Assembly: GCA_963793295.1 (NCBI GenBank)
Contig: CAWBZX010000039.1
Span: 62,001 to 126,000, forward strand
Source of the DNA: JAHDHW01 sp963793295
GTDB lineage: Bacteria; Bacteroidota; Bacteroidia; Chitinophagales; Saprospiraceae
DNA length: 64,000 nucleotides
Direction of reading: 5' to 3'
In this document: positions 20,246-30,361 of the stretch, piece by piece
Layout of the letters: each line of letters opens with the position of its first letter
Position numbering within the stretch: the first letter of the stretch is position 1
The notes under the pieces: model-generated
Told to the model about the DNA's origin: nothing
What the model saw: only the letters and a program-made list of their open reading frames with translations
Databases searched by the model: none
Translations under genes and position numbers: made by a program

Positions 20246-21874
20246 ATGACAATATCCATCAAAAATATAATCCTGTTTTCAGCTTTCTTTTTTTGTTCTT
20301 ATAAAGCCTTTGCGCAACCCGATCTTCCTTCTGAAGAAATTGAAGTTATCAAAGATTTTGAAGCTGCTTTGGAGGAATCTTTCAAAATTAACGTTAAACC
20401 GGAACTACCGCCGGTCGATACGACTTCAAAAAATCTACTTTATGACGTTCCGAGTAAAACAATCAACGTTGATTATTTGCCTCCTAAAATTCGCCCGATT
20501 GCGATGAAACGCGATCCTGTTGCTGATACGTACAAAGGTTTTTTAAAGTTAGGCTATGGTATCCCAAGTTCTCCTTATGGGGAGGTTTCTTATCATTCCA
20601 CTGATCCTAAAAAATATGAAGCTGGCGCTCATTTTAAACACCACTCGGCAAATTTTAAGGATCTTGAAAACCAAAGATTTTCTAAATCTGAAATTGGCCT
20701 TGATGGCACCTATTTCCATGACCTGGGTTTTGCTATAAACGGAGATATTGGATACAACATTGATGAGGTTTATTTCTACGGATACAACCACGATGAGCAA
20801 TCTTATACCCGTGAAGAAATTAAACAAAAATTCAATACTTTTAATTTGGACCTCAAATTTTTCAATGGAGAAAGTACTCAGGGAGATATCAACTATTATG
20901 CAAAGGCTGGAATCGTTAATATAAATGATAATTACGCGGTTTCAGAAACCAGTCTTGATATAGATTTGGGCGTCACCAAGTGGTTCAACGAAACACATCC
21001 TTTAACAGTAAAAATAATTACCGACTTCACCAGTTTTGATACCACAGAAAAACAGAAATTAAACAATTTCTATTTTCAGCCTAGTTTTACTTATCATGCA
21101 GATATATTTAAAGTAAAGATTGGGGGTAATCTGACTTCCTTTAAAGATAAATTTACTTTTTATCCGGACATTGAAGCAACGGTTAATGTAATCGGAAATC
21201 AACTTGCAGCCTTTGCCGGATGGGAAGGGGACGTCTATAAAAACAACTTCAAAAACATTACAGATTATAATCCGTTCGTCGTTTCCCGATTTGGTATTCA
21301 AAACACAGGTTATAATAATTTTTATGGAGGTGTTCGCGGTAATGTAAAAATATTAGATTATGAAGTGCAGGCTGGTTTAAAGAAAGCAGATGACTTGGCT
21401 TTGTTTTTAAGAAATACAATGGGACAAGGAGTAGATACCTTGCGTTTTAACGTCCTGTATGATACAGTCGATGTTGCATATTTAAAAGGGACTTTAAACG
21501 CCAGTCCTATAAAAGGATTAGAGGTTATCTTATCTGTTGGTCAAAACGTTTACAGTTTGACCAGCCAGGAAAAAGCATGGGGATTGCCTTCTCTCGAAGT
21601 TAACTTGGCTGCAGTCCTGAAAACTATGGAAGACAAACTTCGCATAAAAGGAGAATTATTTGTTGAAAATGGCGTGCCCTACATTAATCCTGAGGGACTC
21701 GCTGATAATTTGAATGGGCTATTTGATCTGAGTTTTGGCGCTCATTTTCAGGCGACCAAAAACTTCGGAATTTTCTTTGATTTGAATAATATAGCAAATA
21801 ATAAACGGCAACGTTGGGAAGGTTATCCAACCTATGGGATCAACATTATTGGAGGTATCACTGCTCGTTTTTAG
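20246..21874 (+). CDS. Outer-membrane beta-barrel protein, function unknown
   Basis: 542 residues from the ATG at 20246, which gives a clean Sec signal peptide (ILFSAFFFCSYKAFAQ). An in-frame start upstream at 20147 would add 33 residues with no signal character. After a short linker (residues 20-110), the protein is alternating aromatic/polar strands with tight turns up to a C-terminal phenylalanine (GGITARF), as expected for an outer-membrane barrel. It has no TonB box or plug that I recognise. It starts 50 bp after the TPR gene and probably forms an operon with it. A strong bidirectional terminator follows. Confidence 0.7.
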   Translation: MTISIKNIILFSAFFFCSYKAFAQPDLPSEEIEVIKDFEAALEESFKINVKPELPPVDTTSKNLLYDVPSKTINVDYLPPKIRPIAMKRDPVADTYKGFLKLGYGIPSSPYGEVSYHSTDPKKYEAGAHFKHHSANFKDLENQRFSKSEIGLDGTYFHDLGFAINGDIGYNIDEVYFYGYNHDEQSYTREEIKQKFNTFNLDLKFFNGESTQGDINYYAKAGIVNINDNYAVSETSLDIDLGVTKWFNETHPLTVKIITDFTSFDTTEKQKLNNFYFQPSFTYHADIFKVKIGGNLTSFKDKFTFYPDIEATVNVIGNQLAAFAGWEGDVYKNNFKNITDYNPFVVSRFGIQNTGYNNFYGGVRGNVKILDYEVQAGLKKADDLALFLRNTMGQGVDTLRFNVLYDTVDVAYLKGTLNASPIKGLEVILSVGQNVYSLTSQEKAWGLPSLEVNLAAVLKTMEDKLRIKGELFVENGVPYINPEGLADNLNGLFDLSFGAHFQATKNFGIFFDLNNIANNKRQRWEGYPTYGINIIGGITARF

Positions 21875-21892
21875 AGATAAAAAAACTATTAA

Positions 21893-21933
21893 AACAAAAC
21901 CCTTTCAATGTTTTTGAAAGGGTTTTGTTTTTT
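21893..21933. terminator. Bidirectional terminator
   Basis: Two perfect 16-bp arms, 21893-21908 and 21914-21929, enclose a five-base loop (TGTTT). A-rich and T-rich flanks on either side allow it to end transcription of both convergent genes. Confidence 0.85.
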
Positions 21934-22817
21934 CAGTAATAGAAATATTGATAATCTACTATTCTGATGATTTTCTCTTCGTTATAGGAACGCAATCTGA
22001 TCAAACGTCCATCGATATATATCTTAACATCTTTGTAGCCTGGCCTTTCGATTATTGTTTGCCAGATTTTGCCATCTTTATATTTGATCTCTTTTGAAAC
22101 AATGGTGTTTTCCATTTTAAAATGGCTAATTGTTTTGGTCAGGCGATTTTGTTTGTCATATTCATAATACATTTCATTAATCAGCGAACCGTCAAAATCA
22201 TAGATTAGAGTCTTTGATCGTTTTCCTGATTTTGAATTATAATAATGAAGGATTTTACTGGCATCATATTTTTTTGATTTCCCTTTTCCCAGCATATCAT
22301 AACTAAATATTTTTTCCCCGGTCAGGCTATCTTTTTTATTATAATGGTAAATAATCCTCTCTTTTAAAAGAAATTCACTTCCTAGTTCTAAGCCTTTTGT
22401 ATAGACCTTTTTTTCAACTAATTGATTATTTTGATTTTTATAATAAAAGGTTTTAGTGGTTTTACCTCGAAATTTAATCTCTTCAATTTGAAGCCCTTTT
22501 TTGTAGGCGTAATAAGTGGTCATCGGATCATTTCCAAACAATTCTACCTTCTCTACTAATCTGTTTTGCACATCATATTTAGAGGTTAATTGCTTTACCG
22601 GTAATTCTTTTTTGCTGTAACAAGCTAGCAAGTTCCCTTTATTGTCAAATTCAGATATTGCGCCTTCCCTTGCTTTCTCGTCCAAATCTAAACGAATCCA
22701 TTCAATGATTTGTTTGACCTTCTTTTTTGATAAAATTGGAGCCTTTGCAAGCGGTTGTGCTTGGATTTTAGAACCAATGAATAATCCACAAAAAATAAAG
22801 AAGAATATAGATTTCAA
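21933..22817 (-). CDS. Secreted protein with YD/MORN-like repeats
   Basis: 294 residues with an N-terminal signal peptide (FFIFCGLFIGSKIQAQ). From about residue 60 it has a regular series of short Tyr/Lys-rich strands, such as YYAYKKGLQIEEIKFRGKTTKTFYY and YYEYDKQNRLTKTISHF, recurring about every 20-25 residues. This resembles the YD or MORN-like repeats of secreted Bacteroidota proteins that form beta-sheets. I do not recognise a catalytic domain. The gene stands alone between a terminator and a divergent lipoprotein gene. Confidence 0.65.
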   Translation of the reverse strand: MKSIFFFIFCGLFIGSKIQAQPLAKAPILSKKKVKQIIEWIRLDLDEKAREGAISEFDNKGNLLACYSKKELPVKQLTSKYDVQNRLVEKVELFGNDPMTTYYAYKKGLQIEEIKFRGKTTKTFYYKNQNNQLVEKKVYTKGLELGSEFLLKERIIYHYNKKDSLTGEKIFSYDMLGKGKSKKYDASKILHYYNSKSGKRSKTLIYDFDGSLINEMYYEYDKQNRLTKTISHFKMENTIVSKEIKYKDGKIWQTIIERPGYKDVKIYIDGRLIRLRSYNEEKIIRIVDYQYFYY

Positions 22818-22958
22818 ATTTTGATTTTTTTAAGTTCATTGATTATCAAAAGCGAATATAATAAATGAAAATGCTTATTTTAGGATATTTGCAGGATAGT
22901 AAATATTTCATTAGAATTGAAACCCAAAACACTCTAAATAACTATAGTTCACCTTTTA

Positions 22959-24176
22959 ATGACTAGAACTATGCCCGAAATAGTATATTATAAAATATCG
23001 AATCGTCTAAATATCATGCTATTCATCTTTTTCATTGGCTTGTTTTCCTGTGCTGGTTTAAAAATAATGGACAATGGAAAATTAGAGCATAAAGGATTTA
23101 CCGAAGAAATATCTTTTGAAGATCCGCTTCATCTGGTCATTCTTCCAGTTGAAATAAATGGCGAAACACATCGGTTTTTGTTTGATACAGGCGCTCCCAA
23201 TGTTATATCAGTTGAATTGCAAGAAAAGTATCGTTTCAAATCAGTAACAAAAAAGACGATAAGAGATTCGGAAGGAAGGGTGAAAAAAGTAAATTATATC
23301 AATATAAACAAGGTGTCGCTTGGGGAAATAAGTTTCTCGAATACGGTTGCTTTTGTAACTGACTTGAAAGCAAATCCGGTTTTGGATTGCCTGGATCTAG
23401 ATGGAATAATTGGATCCAATTTGATGCGATTTTGTGCCTGGCAAGTGGATTATTTCAACAAAAAAATTATTCTTACTGATCAGCCGGAGACACTTTCTTA
23501 TACTTCCAGCTACCATGAAATCCCTTTTCGTTCGAATGACCAGCATGCGATCAAGATTGATTTTAAAACACCGAATGCTAAAATCACCAATTTAAAGATT
23601 GATTACGGATCGACAGGTTCGATTGGTGTTCCCAATAAAATTTATCAGGTTTTAAATGAAAGAGGTGATTTATCTAATCCTCAAACAGAAGTTGGTTATA
23701 CACAAAGTGGGATCTTTGCTGACTTTTTGGTTGATACTAGTGAATCAAGCGTGATTCAATCCGGGCAATTCGGAGACTTTATTATTGGGAAAACAGAAAT
23801 TGAAAATGGAGGAAAAGGTTTATTGGGAACAACTATCCTTAAAAACTATGTCGTTACAATGAACTGGCTAAATAAGACTATTGGCTTTGATCGAATAGAT
23901 TCTGAAATTGAATTTCGCAGAAATCCTTTTGGTTTCAGCCCCGTTTTTTATGAGGGAAACACCATTGTGAAATCAGTTATTGCTAATGGTCCAGCATCTC
24001 GTGCAGGTTTGAAACCTAAAATGGTTATTTATTCGATAGATGAATATAATCTTGATGGTTTGGAAGGTTTTTGCGAATATGTTTTAAGAGATAAAAATCA
24101 ACACGAAACCATCACTGTAAAGGCAATGGAAGACGGAGTTTTAAAAACTTTTGAAATTAAGGCTGTCAGAGAATAA
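22959..24176 (+). CDS. Aspartyl protease-like / PDZ lipoprotein
   Basis: 405 residues. A lipobox FSCA follows the hydrophobic segment near residue 30, so it is probably a lipoprotein; the ATG at 22971 is also possible as the start. Two retropepsin-like lobes follow: LFDTGAPNVIS carries the first Asp-Thr-Gly (D76), while the second lobe has KIDYGSTGSIGVP with Asp-Tyr-Gly at D215. A PDZ domain is at about residues 325-400 (NGPASRAGLKPKMVIYSIDEY). This architecture is frequent in Bacteroidota as an envelope protease. Substrates are unknown. Confidence 0.82.
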   Translation: MTRTMPEIVYYKISNRLNIMLFIFFIGLFSCAGLKIMDNGKLEHKGFTEEISFEDPLHLVILPVEINGETHRFLFDTGAPNVISVELQEKYRFKSVTKKTIRDSEGRVKKVNYININKVSLGEISFSNTVAFVTDLKANPVLDCLDLDGIIGSNLMRFCAWQVDYFNKKIILTDQPETLSYTSSYHEIPFRSNDQHAIKIDFKTPNAKITNLKIDYGSTGSIGVPNKIYQVLNERGDLSNPQTEVGYTQSGIFADFLVDTSESSVIQSGQFGDFIIGKTEIENGGKGLLGTTILKNYVVTMNWLNKTIGFDRIDSEIEFRRNPFGFSPVFYEGNTIVKSVIANGPASRAGLKPKMVIYSIDEYNLDGLEGFCEYVLRDKNQHETITVKAMEDGVLKTFEIKAVRE

Positions 24177-24187
24177 ATTAGGATTAA

Positions 24188-26179
24188 CTAAAGTTCTCCT
24201 TTAAAACGTGCGGCAAAATCAATAAAGAAATTTAAAGCTTCTGGGTTTTTTAAGGAATCAATATTGGCCGCTTTTTCAACAGGAATTCCCATCATAATTT
24301 TTTTGACAGGCGCCTCCAGTTTTTTACCACTAATGGTGTAAGGACATTCTTTTATTTCTATTATTTCATCAGGAACATGCCGAGGCGTATATTCCGTTTT
24401 AAGTTGGTCATTTATTTTCTTTTTTAAACCATCATCCAAAACTACTCCTTCCTCAAGTACAACAAACAAAGGCATAAAATGCCTTCCACCGCTAAGTTCC
24501 AGATTGATGATCAAAGAATCCTTAACGTCTTTAATTTTATCAACTGCCCGATAAATTTCACTGGTTCCAATTCTAATTCCATGACGGTTTAAAGTGGCAT
24601 CCGATCGTCCATAAATCACAATGCTTCCTCGCTCCGAAATCCTCACCCAATCGCCATGTCGCCAAATTCCGCCGGGATACATTTCAAAATAAGAAGCTAG
24701 GTAACGTTGATTACCGGGGTCATTCCAGAAGTAAATAGGCATGGAAGGCATAGGCTCGGTTATGACCATCTCCCCTACTTCGCCTATAACTTCATGGCCC
24801 ATTTCATCATAAGCCAACAATTTGCAGCCTAAAGCCCTGCATTGGATTTCACCCACATAAACAGGTTCAAACGGGCATCCACCAATAAAAGCTGTACAGA
24901 CGTCCGTCCCTCCGCTCATCGAACAAAGCCAGACATTTTCTTTTACATGAGAATAAACCCATTCAAAAGACTCGGGAGGCAATGGCGCTCCGGTTGAACT
25001 AATCGATCGAATGGCAGATAAGTCATAGTCCTGTTTTGGATTAATGCCTTTCTTCTGGCAGGCAATTAAAAAGGGAGCACTAGTTCCAAAATGGTTGACT
25101 TTAGCTTCTTGGGCAAATTTCCATAGTAAGTTTAAATCTGGAAATCCCGGACTTCCATCGTATAAAACGATAGTTGCTCCTCGCAGTAAAGCCGCTTGCA
25201 CGAAATTCCACATCATCCAACCCGTCGTGGAAAACCAGAAAAAACGTTCCCCAAAATGGACATCATTGTGAAAAGCCAGATATTTCAAATGTTCCAGCAA
25301 AACTCCTCCATGGCTATGCGTGATGGCTTTGGGAATTCCTGTTGTACCTGAGGAATATAAAACCCAAATAGGATGATCAAACGGAACGGGGTCAAAAGTC
25401 AGCGCCTCCGTATTCCCTTCAATGGCCTCGTTCCATAAAACGCAACCAGATACATCCGTTTCATTGCTGTCAGCATTATGGTAAGGAATATAAACAACGG
25501 TTTCGATACTTGCAATGCTGTTTTTTATTTCATTGACTACATCTGCTTTTGGATAGGGTTTGCCGTTGTATTGATAACCATCAACTGCGATTAAAACCTT
25601 AGGTTTAATTTGTAAAAAACGGTCAACGACACTGTTGATTCCAAAGTCAGGTGAACAGCTAGACCAAATGGCTCCAATGGAGATGGAAGCTAAAAAGCCA
25701 ATCGTAGCTTCTGGAATATTTGGTAAAAAAGCGACCACCCGATCACCTTTTTCAACACCAGCTTTTTTCAGAAAGCTTTTAAAAGCTGCGACTTTGGCAG
25801 ATAACTCCTCCCAGCTAATTTCCGTTAAGCCGTGTTGTTCAGATTTAAATATTATTGCTGGAAAATCATCATTTTTATTTTTAAAAATATGCTCAGCATA
25901 GTTCAACGTGCTTCCCAAAAACCATCTCGTATTAGGCATTTGATCATCTGACATTACTTCCGAATAAGGTGTATGTGCGATAACCTCAAAATATTTCCAG
26001 ATGCTTTCCCAAAATGCTGCTGGTTGAGTCACAGACCAATCCCAGATTTGTGAATAACCACCAAACGTCAAGCCATGCTCAGTCTGCAACCATTCCTTAA
26101 AATGAAAAAGGTTTGAATTCTTAATGAAGGTTTCATCTGGTTTCCAAAGTATCTTTGGAGTTGCAACATCTTTGTCCAT
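24188..26179 (-). CDS. Acetoacetyl-CoA synthetase
   Basis: A 663-residue ANL-superfamily enzyme, the usual length for acetoacetate-CoA ligase. It has the family-specific N-terminus ILWKPDETFIKNSNLFHF, the AMP-binding core WVLYSSGTTGIPKAITHSHGG, TGWMMWNFVQAALLRGA and the hinge IWRHGDWVRISERGSIVIYGRSDATLNR. The C-terminal catalytic lysine is in ISGKKLEAPVKK. It activates acetoacetate with ATP and CoA for lipid or ketone-body use. It is convergent with the lipoprotein protease, 11 bp apart. Confidence 0.93.
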   Translation of the reverse strand: MDKDVATPKILWKPDETFIKNSNLFHFKEWLQTEHGLTFGGYSQIWDWSVTQPAAFWESIWKYFEVIAHTPYSEVMSDDQMPNTRWFLGSTLNYAEHIFKNKNDDFPAIIFKSEQHGLTEISWEELSAKVAAFKSFLKKAGVEKGDRVVAFLPNIPEATIGFLASISIGAIWSSCSPDFGINSVVDRFLQIKPKVLIAVDGYQYNGKPYPKADVVNEIKNSIASIETVVYIPYHNADSNETDVSGCVLWNEAIEGNTEALTFDPVPFDHPIWVLYSSGTTGIPKAITHSHGGVLLEHLKYLAFHNDVHFGERFFWFSTTGWMMWNFVQAALLRGATIVLYDGSPGFPDLNLLWKFAQEAKVNHFGTSAPFLIACQKKGINPKQDYDLSAIRSISSTGAPLPPESFEWVYSHVKENVWLCSMSGGTDVCTAFIGGCPFEPVYVGEIQCRALGCKLLAYDEMGHEVIGEVGEMVITEPMPSMPIYFWNDPGNQRYLASYFEMYPGGIWRHGDWVRISERGSIVIYGRSDATLNRHGIRIGTSEIYRAVDKIKDVKDSLIINLELSGGRHFMPLFVVLEEGVVLDDGLKKKINDQLKTEYTPRHVPDEIIEIKECPYTISGKKLEAPVKKIMMGIPVEKAANIDSLKNPEALNFFIDFAARFKGEL

Positions 26180-26335
26180 ATTTTCTTGCTATTGAATGCA
26201 TCGCTAAGTTAAAAAACAAATGGGAATATTTTCGGATCGCATTATATTTTGAATAACCTGAAATAGAATTAAAAATTGTTTTGGAAAGTCCTATATTTGA
26301 AATCTTACTGAATCAAATAACAAGCATCCACGCTT

Positions 26336-27880
26336 ATGAAATTGCTTAGAATTTTTCTCCTCTCAGGACTTACAATTGTTCTTTCTTGTACCGGAACCAA
26401 AAAAGGAATCCAAACGAAAGATGATGGAATTATTGAAGTCATTATTCTTCAGGTGAATGATGTGTATGAAATTGCTCCTTTAGAAGGCGGAAGCGTCGGT
26501 GGAATGGCAAGATTAGCTACTTTGCGTAATCAGTTATTGGAAGAAAATCCAAATACTTTGACCGTTTTAGCCGGGGACTTTCTCAACCCTTCAGTCATTG
26601 GTACTTTGCCTTACAATGAGAATGAAAAAATTAAAGGTCGGCATATGGTGGATGTAATGAACTATACCGGAATCGATCTGGTTTGTTTCGGAAATCATGA
26701 ATTTGACATAAAATATGATGAACTTCAGCAACGACTCAATGAATCTCGATTTCAATGGGTTTCAACAGATGTTATGCACAAAACAGCCCACGGAGTAAAA
26801 CCTTTTTATAAAATGAAAAGGGAGTCAAAAGAAAATATTCCAGAGACTTGGAATTGGATTGTTAAAGATACAGATGGAACAAAAATTAAAATTGGATTTT
26901 TTAGTGCTTGCCTCAATGCCAATCCAGTTGATTATGTTGTTTATGAAGATCCTTTCCTTGAAGCAGAACGAGCTTACAAAAAACTCATAAAAGAAACAGA
27001 TGTCGTTTTAGGTCTGACTCATCTTGATATAAAACAAGATCTGGAATTGGCAGCCATGGTTCCTAATGTACCATTAATGATGGGAGGACATAATCATGAT
27101 AATATGATTCATCAAGTTGAAAATGTTGTGATTACTAAAGCGGATGCGAATGCCAAAACCGCTTATGTTCACCGTTTGAAATACGATAAAAAAACAAAAA
27201 AATTGGAAGCCAGCCATAAGTTGGTCCCATTAAATGAATCCATAGCATTAGATCCGGCAGTAACAAAAGTAGTTAAAAAATGGACAAACTTGGCGGATGA
27301 AATGTTTGCTTCCATTGGGTTTGATCCGAATAAGGTTTTGATAACCGTTGCAGAACCTTTAGATGGAAGAGAAAATAGTGTTAGGAATAAACAAACAAAT
27401 CTTGGTCAATTAATCGCAAAATCGATGTCCTATGCTTTTCAAAATTATAATGATTGTTCCATAATAAACAGCGGCTCCATCCGCCTTGATGACCAATTGT
27501 CCGGAAAGATTACTCAATTGGATATTATCAGGACATTACCTTTTGGTGGAAAAATAGCAATGGTCAAAATGACAGGAAAATTACTCCAGGATATTTTAAA
27601 TGAAGGTTTTGCAGGCAAAGGAACCGGAGCTTTTCTTCAATGGGATGAAATCGAACGTAATGAACTTAATGGAGCCTGGATCATAAACAATAAACCACTG
27701 GAATCTGAGAAAGAATACTCGGTGGTGGTCAGCGATTATCTTTTAATGGGAATAGATATCCAAACTTTACGAAGAGATGGCGAAGGTATTATAAAAATAA
27801 CGGAATCAACTGATGACGATCCAAATAATCCTGTAAATGATATTCGAACGGCTATTGTTCAATATTTAACTAAGAACTAG
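26336..27880 (+). CDS. 5'-nucleotidase family metallophosphoesterase lipoprotein
   Basis: 514 residues with a lipoprotein signal (lipobox VLSC, Cys about residue 18). The N-terminal metallophosphoesterase domain has the motifs LQVNDVYEIAPLEGG, VLAGDFLNPS, CFGNHEFDIK and MMGGHNHDN, with the metal ligands in place. The C-terminal 5'-nucleotidase domain begins near residue 330 (QTNLGQLIAKSM, NSGSIR). In UshA-type proteins it releases phosphate from nucleotides in the periplasm. Here it would face the periplasm or cell surface on a lipid anchor. A TATATTTG -7 box lies at 26292-26299. Confidence 0.88.
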   Translation: MKLLRIFLLSGLTIVLSCTGTKKGIQTKDDGIIEVIILQVNDVYEIAPLEGGSVGGMARLATLRNQLLEENPNTLTVLAGDFLNPSVIGTLPYNENEKIKGRHMVDVMNYTGIDLVCFGNHEFDIKYDELQQRLNESRFQWVSTDVMHKTAHGVKPFYKMKRESKENIPETWNWIVKDTDGTKIKIGFFSACLNANPVDYVVYEDPFLEAERAYKKLIKETDVVLGLTHLDIKQDLELAAMVPNVPLMMGGHNHDNMIHQVENVVITKADANAKTAYVHRLKYDKKTKKLEASHKLVPLNESIALDPAVTKVVKKWTNLADEMFASIGFDPNKVLITVAEPLDGRENSVRNKQTNLGQLIAKSMSYAFQNYNDCSIINSGSIRLDDQLSGKITQLDIIRTLPFGGKIAMVKMTGKLLQDILNEGFAGKGTGAFLQWDEIERNELNGAWIINNKPLESEKEYSVVVSDYLLMGIDIQTLRRDGEGIIKITESTDDDPNNPVNDIRTAIVQYLTKN

Positions 27881-27970
27881 TTGTGATCCAAGCGGATAAA
27901 AAAATCTTGGATTTTCAATTACTACCATCTATCGAGGGCATCTTGAAATATTAATCCTAATAAAAAACTA

Positions 27971-28816
27971 TTGATCAACCCAATCAATTTCAACGGGCAG
28001 CTAATGCAAGCAGATCAGCCTGTTTTGCTTGCAAATAATCGTGCCTTCAAATATGGAGACGGATTATTTGAGACAATTAGAATTTTTAACGGCCAAATTC
28101 CTTTTATTGACTATCATTTCAATCGTTTGAAAAAGGGATTGTTGAAATTGAAGTATAAAATTCCTAATCATTATTCATCCTCTTTCTTTGAAAAAGAAAT
28201 CCAAAAACTAGTCAATAATAAAGGAAATCACCGGATTCGTCTGACTGTTTTCAGATCAGCCGGTGGATTTTATACGCCAGCGGATAATCACCCGCAGTTT
28301 TTAATTGAAAGTACTGTTTTAAAAGATGCTTCTTTTCAGTTGAATCCAAAAGGACTTAACCTTGGACTTTTTGATGAAATTAAAATACCTCAATATCAAT
28401 TAGCTAATTTAAAAACCTGCAATAGTTTACCGTATATTTTAGCTGGAATTTACAACCTTGAAAATGGTTTTGATGATTGTTTGATAATAAACAACTCTGG
28501 AAATATTGCAGAATGTACCAGTTCAAATATATTTGTGGTTAAAAAAGAAACGCTTTGGACTCCATCATTATCAGAAGCTTGTATTGCAGGAACGATGCGA
28601 AAAATTATCCTGGAAATAGCGCAAGCAAATAATATTAAAACAGAAGAAACTATGCTAAAAATTTCAGATTTAAAGCAAGCCGAAGAAGTTTGGTTGACCA
28701 ATGCAATTCAAGGGATCAAATGGATAGACAATTTTAAAGATCTCCGTTTTAAAAACAAACTTGCTGCTCGTTTCGTACAATTGCTAAATGAAAAAATAAA
28801 GCAGAAAACTGTATAA
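27971..28816 (+). CDS. Class IV aminotransferase
   Basis: 281 residues with the fold-type IV PLP enzyme pattern: NNRAFKYGDGLFETIRIFNG, YHFNRLKKGLLKL, the PLP-lysine region LANLKTCNSLPYILAG and IAECTSSNIFVV. It resembles branched-chain aminotransferases and aminodeoxychorismate lyases; either activity is possible. The likely start is TTG at 27971, because the next ATG (codon 12) would remove the conserved first strand INFNGQL. The accC-type gene follows 48 bp downstream on the same strand. Confidence 0.78.
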   Translation: MINPINFNGQLMQADQPVLLANNRAFKYGDGLFETIRIFNGQIPFIDYHFNRLKKGLLKLKYKIPNHYSSSFFEKEIQKLVNNKGNHRIRLTVFRSAGGFYTPADNHPQFLIESTVLKDASFQLNPKGLNLGLFDEIKIPQYQLANLKTCNSLPYILAGIYNLENGFDDCLIINNSGNIAECTSSNIFVVKKETLWTPSLSEACIAGTMRKIILEIAQANNIKTEETMLKISDLKQAEEVWLTNAIQGIKWIDNFKDLRFKNKLAARFVQLLNEKIKQKTV

Positions 28817-28864
28817 ATTCCAGCAGAATTGCTTAAAATGCGTGACTTTTTAATATAATTTACA

Positions 28865-30343
28865 ATGAATAAAATATTAGTAGCTAATCGAGGTGAAATC
28901 GCATTAAGAGTCTTGCGATCAGCACGAAAAATGGGGATCAAAACCGTTGCGATCTATTCCGAGGCAGATCGAAATTCACCTCACACCCTTTTTGCTGATG
29001 AGTCAGTATGTATTGGAGCTCCTCCTTCTTCCGAATCTTACTTATTGGGAGATAAAATCATCAAAGCCGCCAAAGAACTTAATGTGGATGGCATCCACCC
29101 AGGATACGGTTTTTTAAGTGAAAATGCCCAATTTGCGAGAGCTGTTAGGGAAAATGGAATCACTTTCATTGGCCCCTCTGCCGAATCGATCGAAATAATG
29201 GGAAATAAATTGGCCGCTAAAGCGGCGGTCAAGAAATATGAAATTCCGATGGTTCCTGGTGTTGATCATGCGATAACTGATGTTCAACTTGCAAAAGGTA
29301 TCGCCAAAGAGGTTGGTTTTCCAATTCTTGTAAAAGCTGCTGCAGGAGGTGGTGGAAAAGGAATGCGAATCGTGGAAAGCGAAGCAGATTTGGAAGAGCA
29401 AATGAATCGTGCGATCAGTGAAGCGATTTCTTCTTTTGGCGATGGTTCTGTTTTTATTGAAAAATATATTTCCTCTCCCCGGCATATTGAAATCCAGGTT
29501 TTAGCGGACCAATTTGGAAACACAGTTCATCTTTTTGAAAGAGAATGTAGTATCCAAAGGAGGCATCAGAAAGTGGTTGAAGAAGCACCTTCATCGATAT
29601 TGTCTCCGGAGATTAGAGCCGCTATGGGGCGCGATGCGATTAATGTTGCTAAATCCTGTCATTATGAAGGAGCAGGAACCGTTGAGTTTTTGGTGGACGA
29701 AAACTTGAATTACTATTTTCTTGAAATGAATACTCGTTTGCAGGTAGAACACCCTGTTACAGAATATATCACTGGGGTGGATTTGGTTGAACAGCAGATT
29801 AAAATAGCTCGTGGAGAAACTTTATCGTTTTCGCAAGACGAACTAAAAATTACTGGCCATGCCGTTGAATTACGTGTATATGCTGAAGATCCAACTAATA
29901 ATTTTTTACCTAATGTGGGCAAACTTTCTAAATACCAAAAACCTGAAGGAGAAGGGATTCGTGTTGATGACGGGTACGCGGAAGGGATGGATGTCCCGAT
30001 ATATTATGACCCGATGTTAGCCAAACTAATTGCATATGGATCCACTCGAAGTGAAGCGATTCAAAAAATTCTGGAAGCCATTGATCTTTATCATATCGAA
30101 GGTGTAGCGACAACCCTCGATTTTGGAAGGTTTGTCTTTCAGCACGAAGCATTTTTAAGTGGAAAATTTGATACTCATTTTGTCGCGAAATATTTTAAGC
30201 CTGATCTTTTAAAAAACGGTGATCCGATTAAAGCTGAGATCGCAGCAATGCTAGCTGTACATCTTTATGAAAAAAACCTGGCAGAATTAAAGCCACCGGA
30301 GCATATTGATTCAAATTGGAAAAGTAATCGATATCCTTATTGA
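28865..30343 (+). CDS. Acyl-CoA carboxylase biotin carboxylase subunit
   Basis: 492 residues. It has the complete biotin carboxylase domain (ILVANRGEIALRVLRSARKMG, VKAAAGGGGKGMRIV, the ATP-grasp segment ECSIQRRHQKVVEEAPS, and FLEMNTRLQVEHPVTE). It ends about 40 residues after the usual core and has no biotinyl-lysine domain. It carboxylates biotin with ATP and bicarbonate for acetyl-CoA or propionyl-CoA carboxylase. Stand-alone subunits of this size with a C-terminal tail occur in Bacteroidota acyl-CoA carboxylases, so I do not assign accC specifically. A cupin gene follows 18 bp downstream. Confidence 0.88.
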   Translation: MNKILVANRGEIALRVLRSARKMGIKTVAIYSEADRNSPHTLFADESVCIGAPPSSESYLLGDKIIKAAKELNVDGIHPGYGFLSENAQFARAVRENGITFIGPSAESIEIMGNKLAAKAAVKKYEIPMVPGVDHAITDVQLAKGIAKEVGFPILVKAAAGGGGKGMRIVESEADLEEQMNRAISEAISSFGDGSVFIEKYISSPRHIEIQVLADQFGNTVHLFERECSIQRRHQKVVEEAPSSILSPEIRAAMGRDAINVAKSCHYEGAGTVEFLVDENLNYYFLEMNTRLQVEHPVTEYITGVDLVEQQIKIARGETLSFSQDELKITGHAVELRVYAEDPTNNFLPNVGKLSKYQKPEGEGIRVDDGYAEGMDVPIYYDPMLAKLIAYGSTRSEAIQKILEAIDLYHIEGVATTLDFGRFVFQHEAFLSGKFDTHFVAKYFKPDLLKNGDPIKAEIAAMLAVHLYEKNLAELKPPEHIDSNWKSNRYPY

Positions 30344-30361
30344 ATTTAAATTTTTCTCAAA

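Noticed and set aside
28865..30343. Pyruvate carboxylase fragment
   Set aside because: The protein ends normally soon after the biotin carboxylase core, and no carboxyltransferase or biotinyl domain follows in the next genes.
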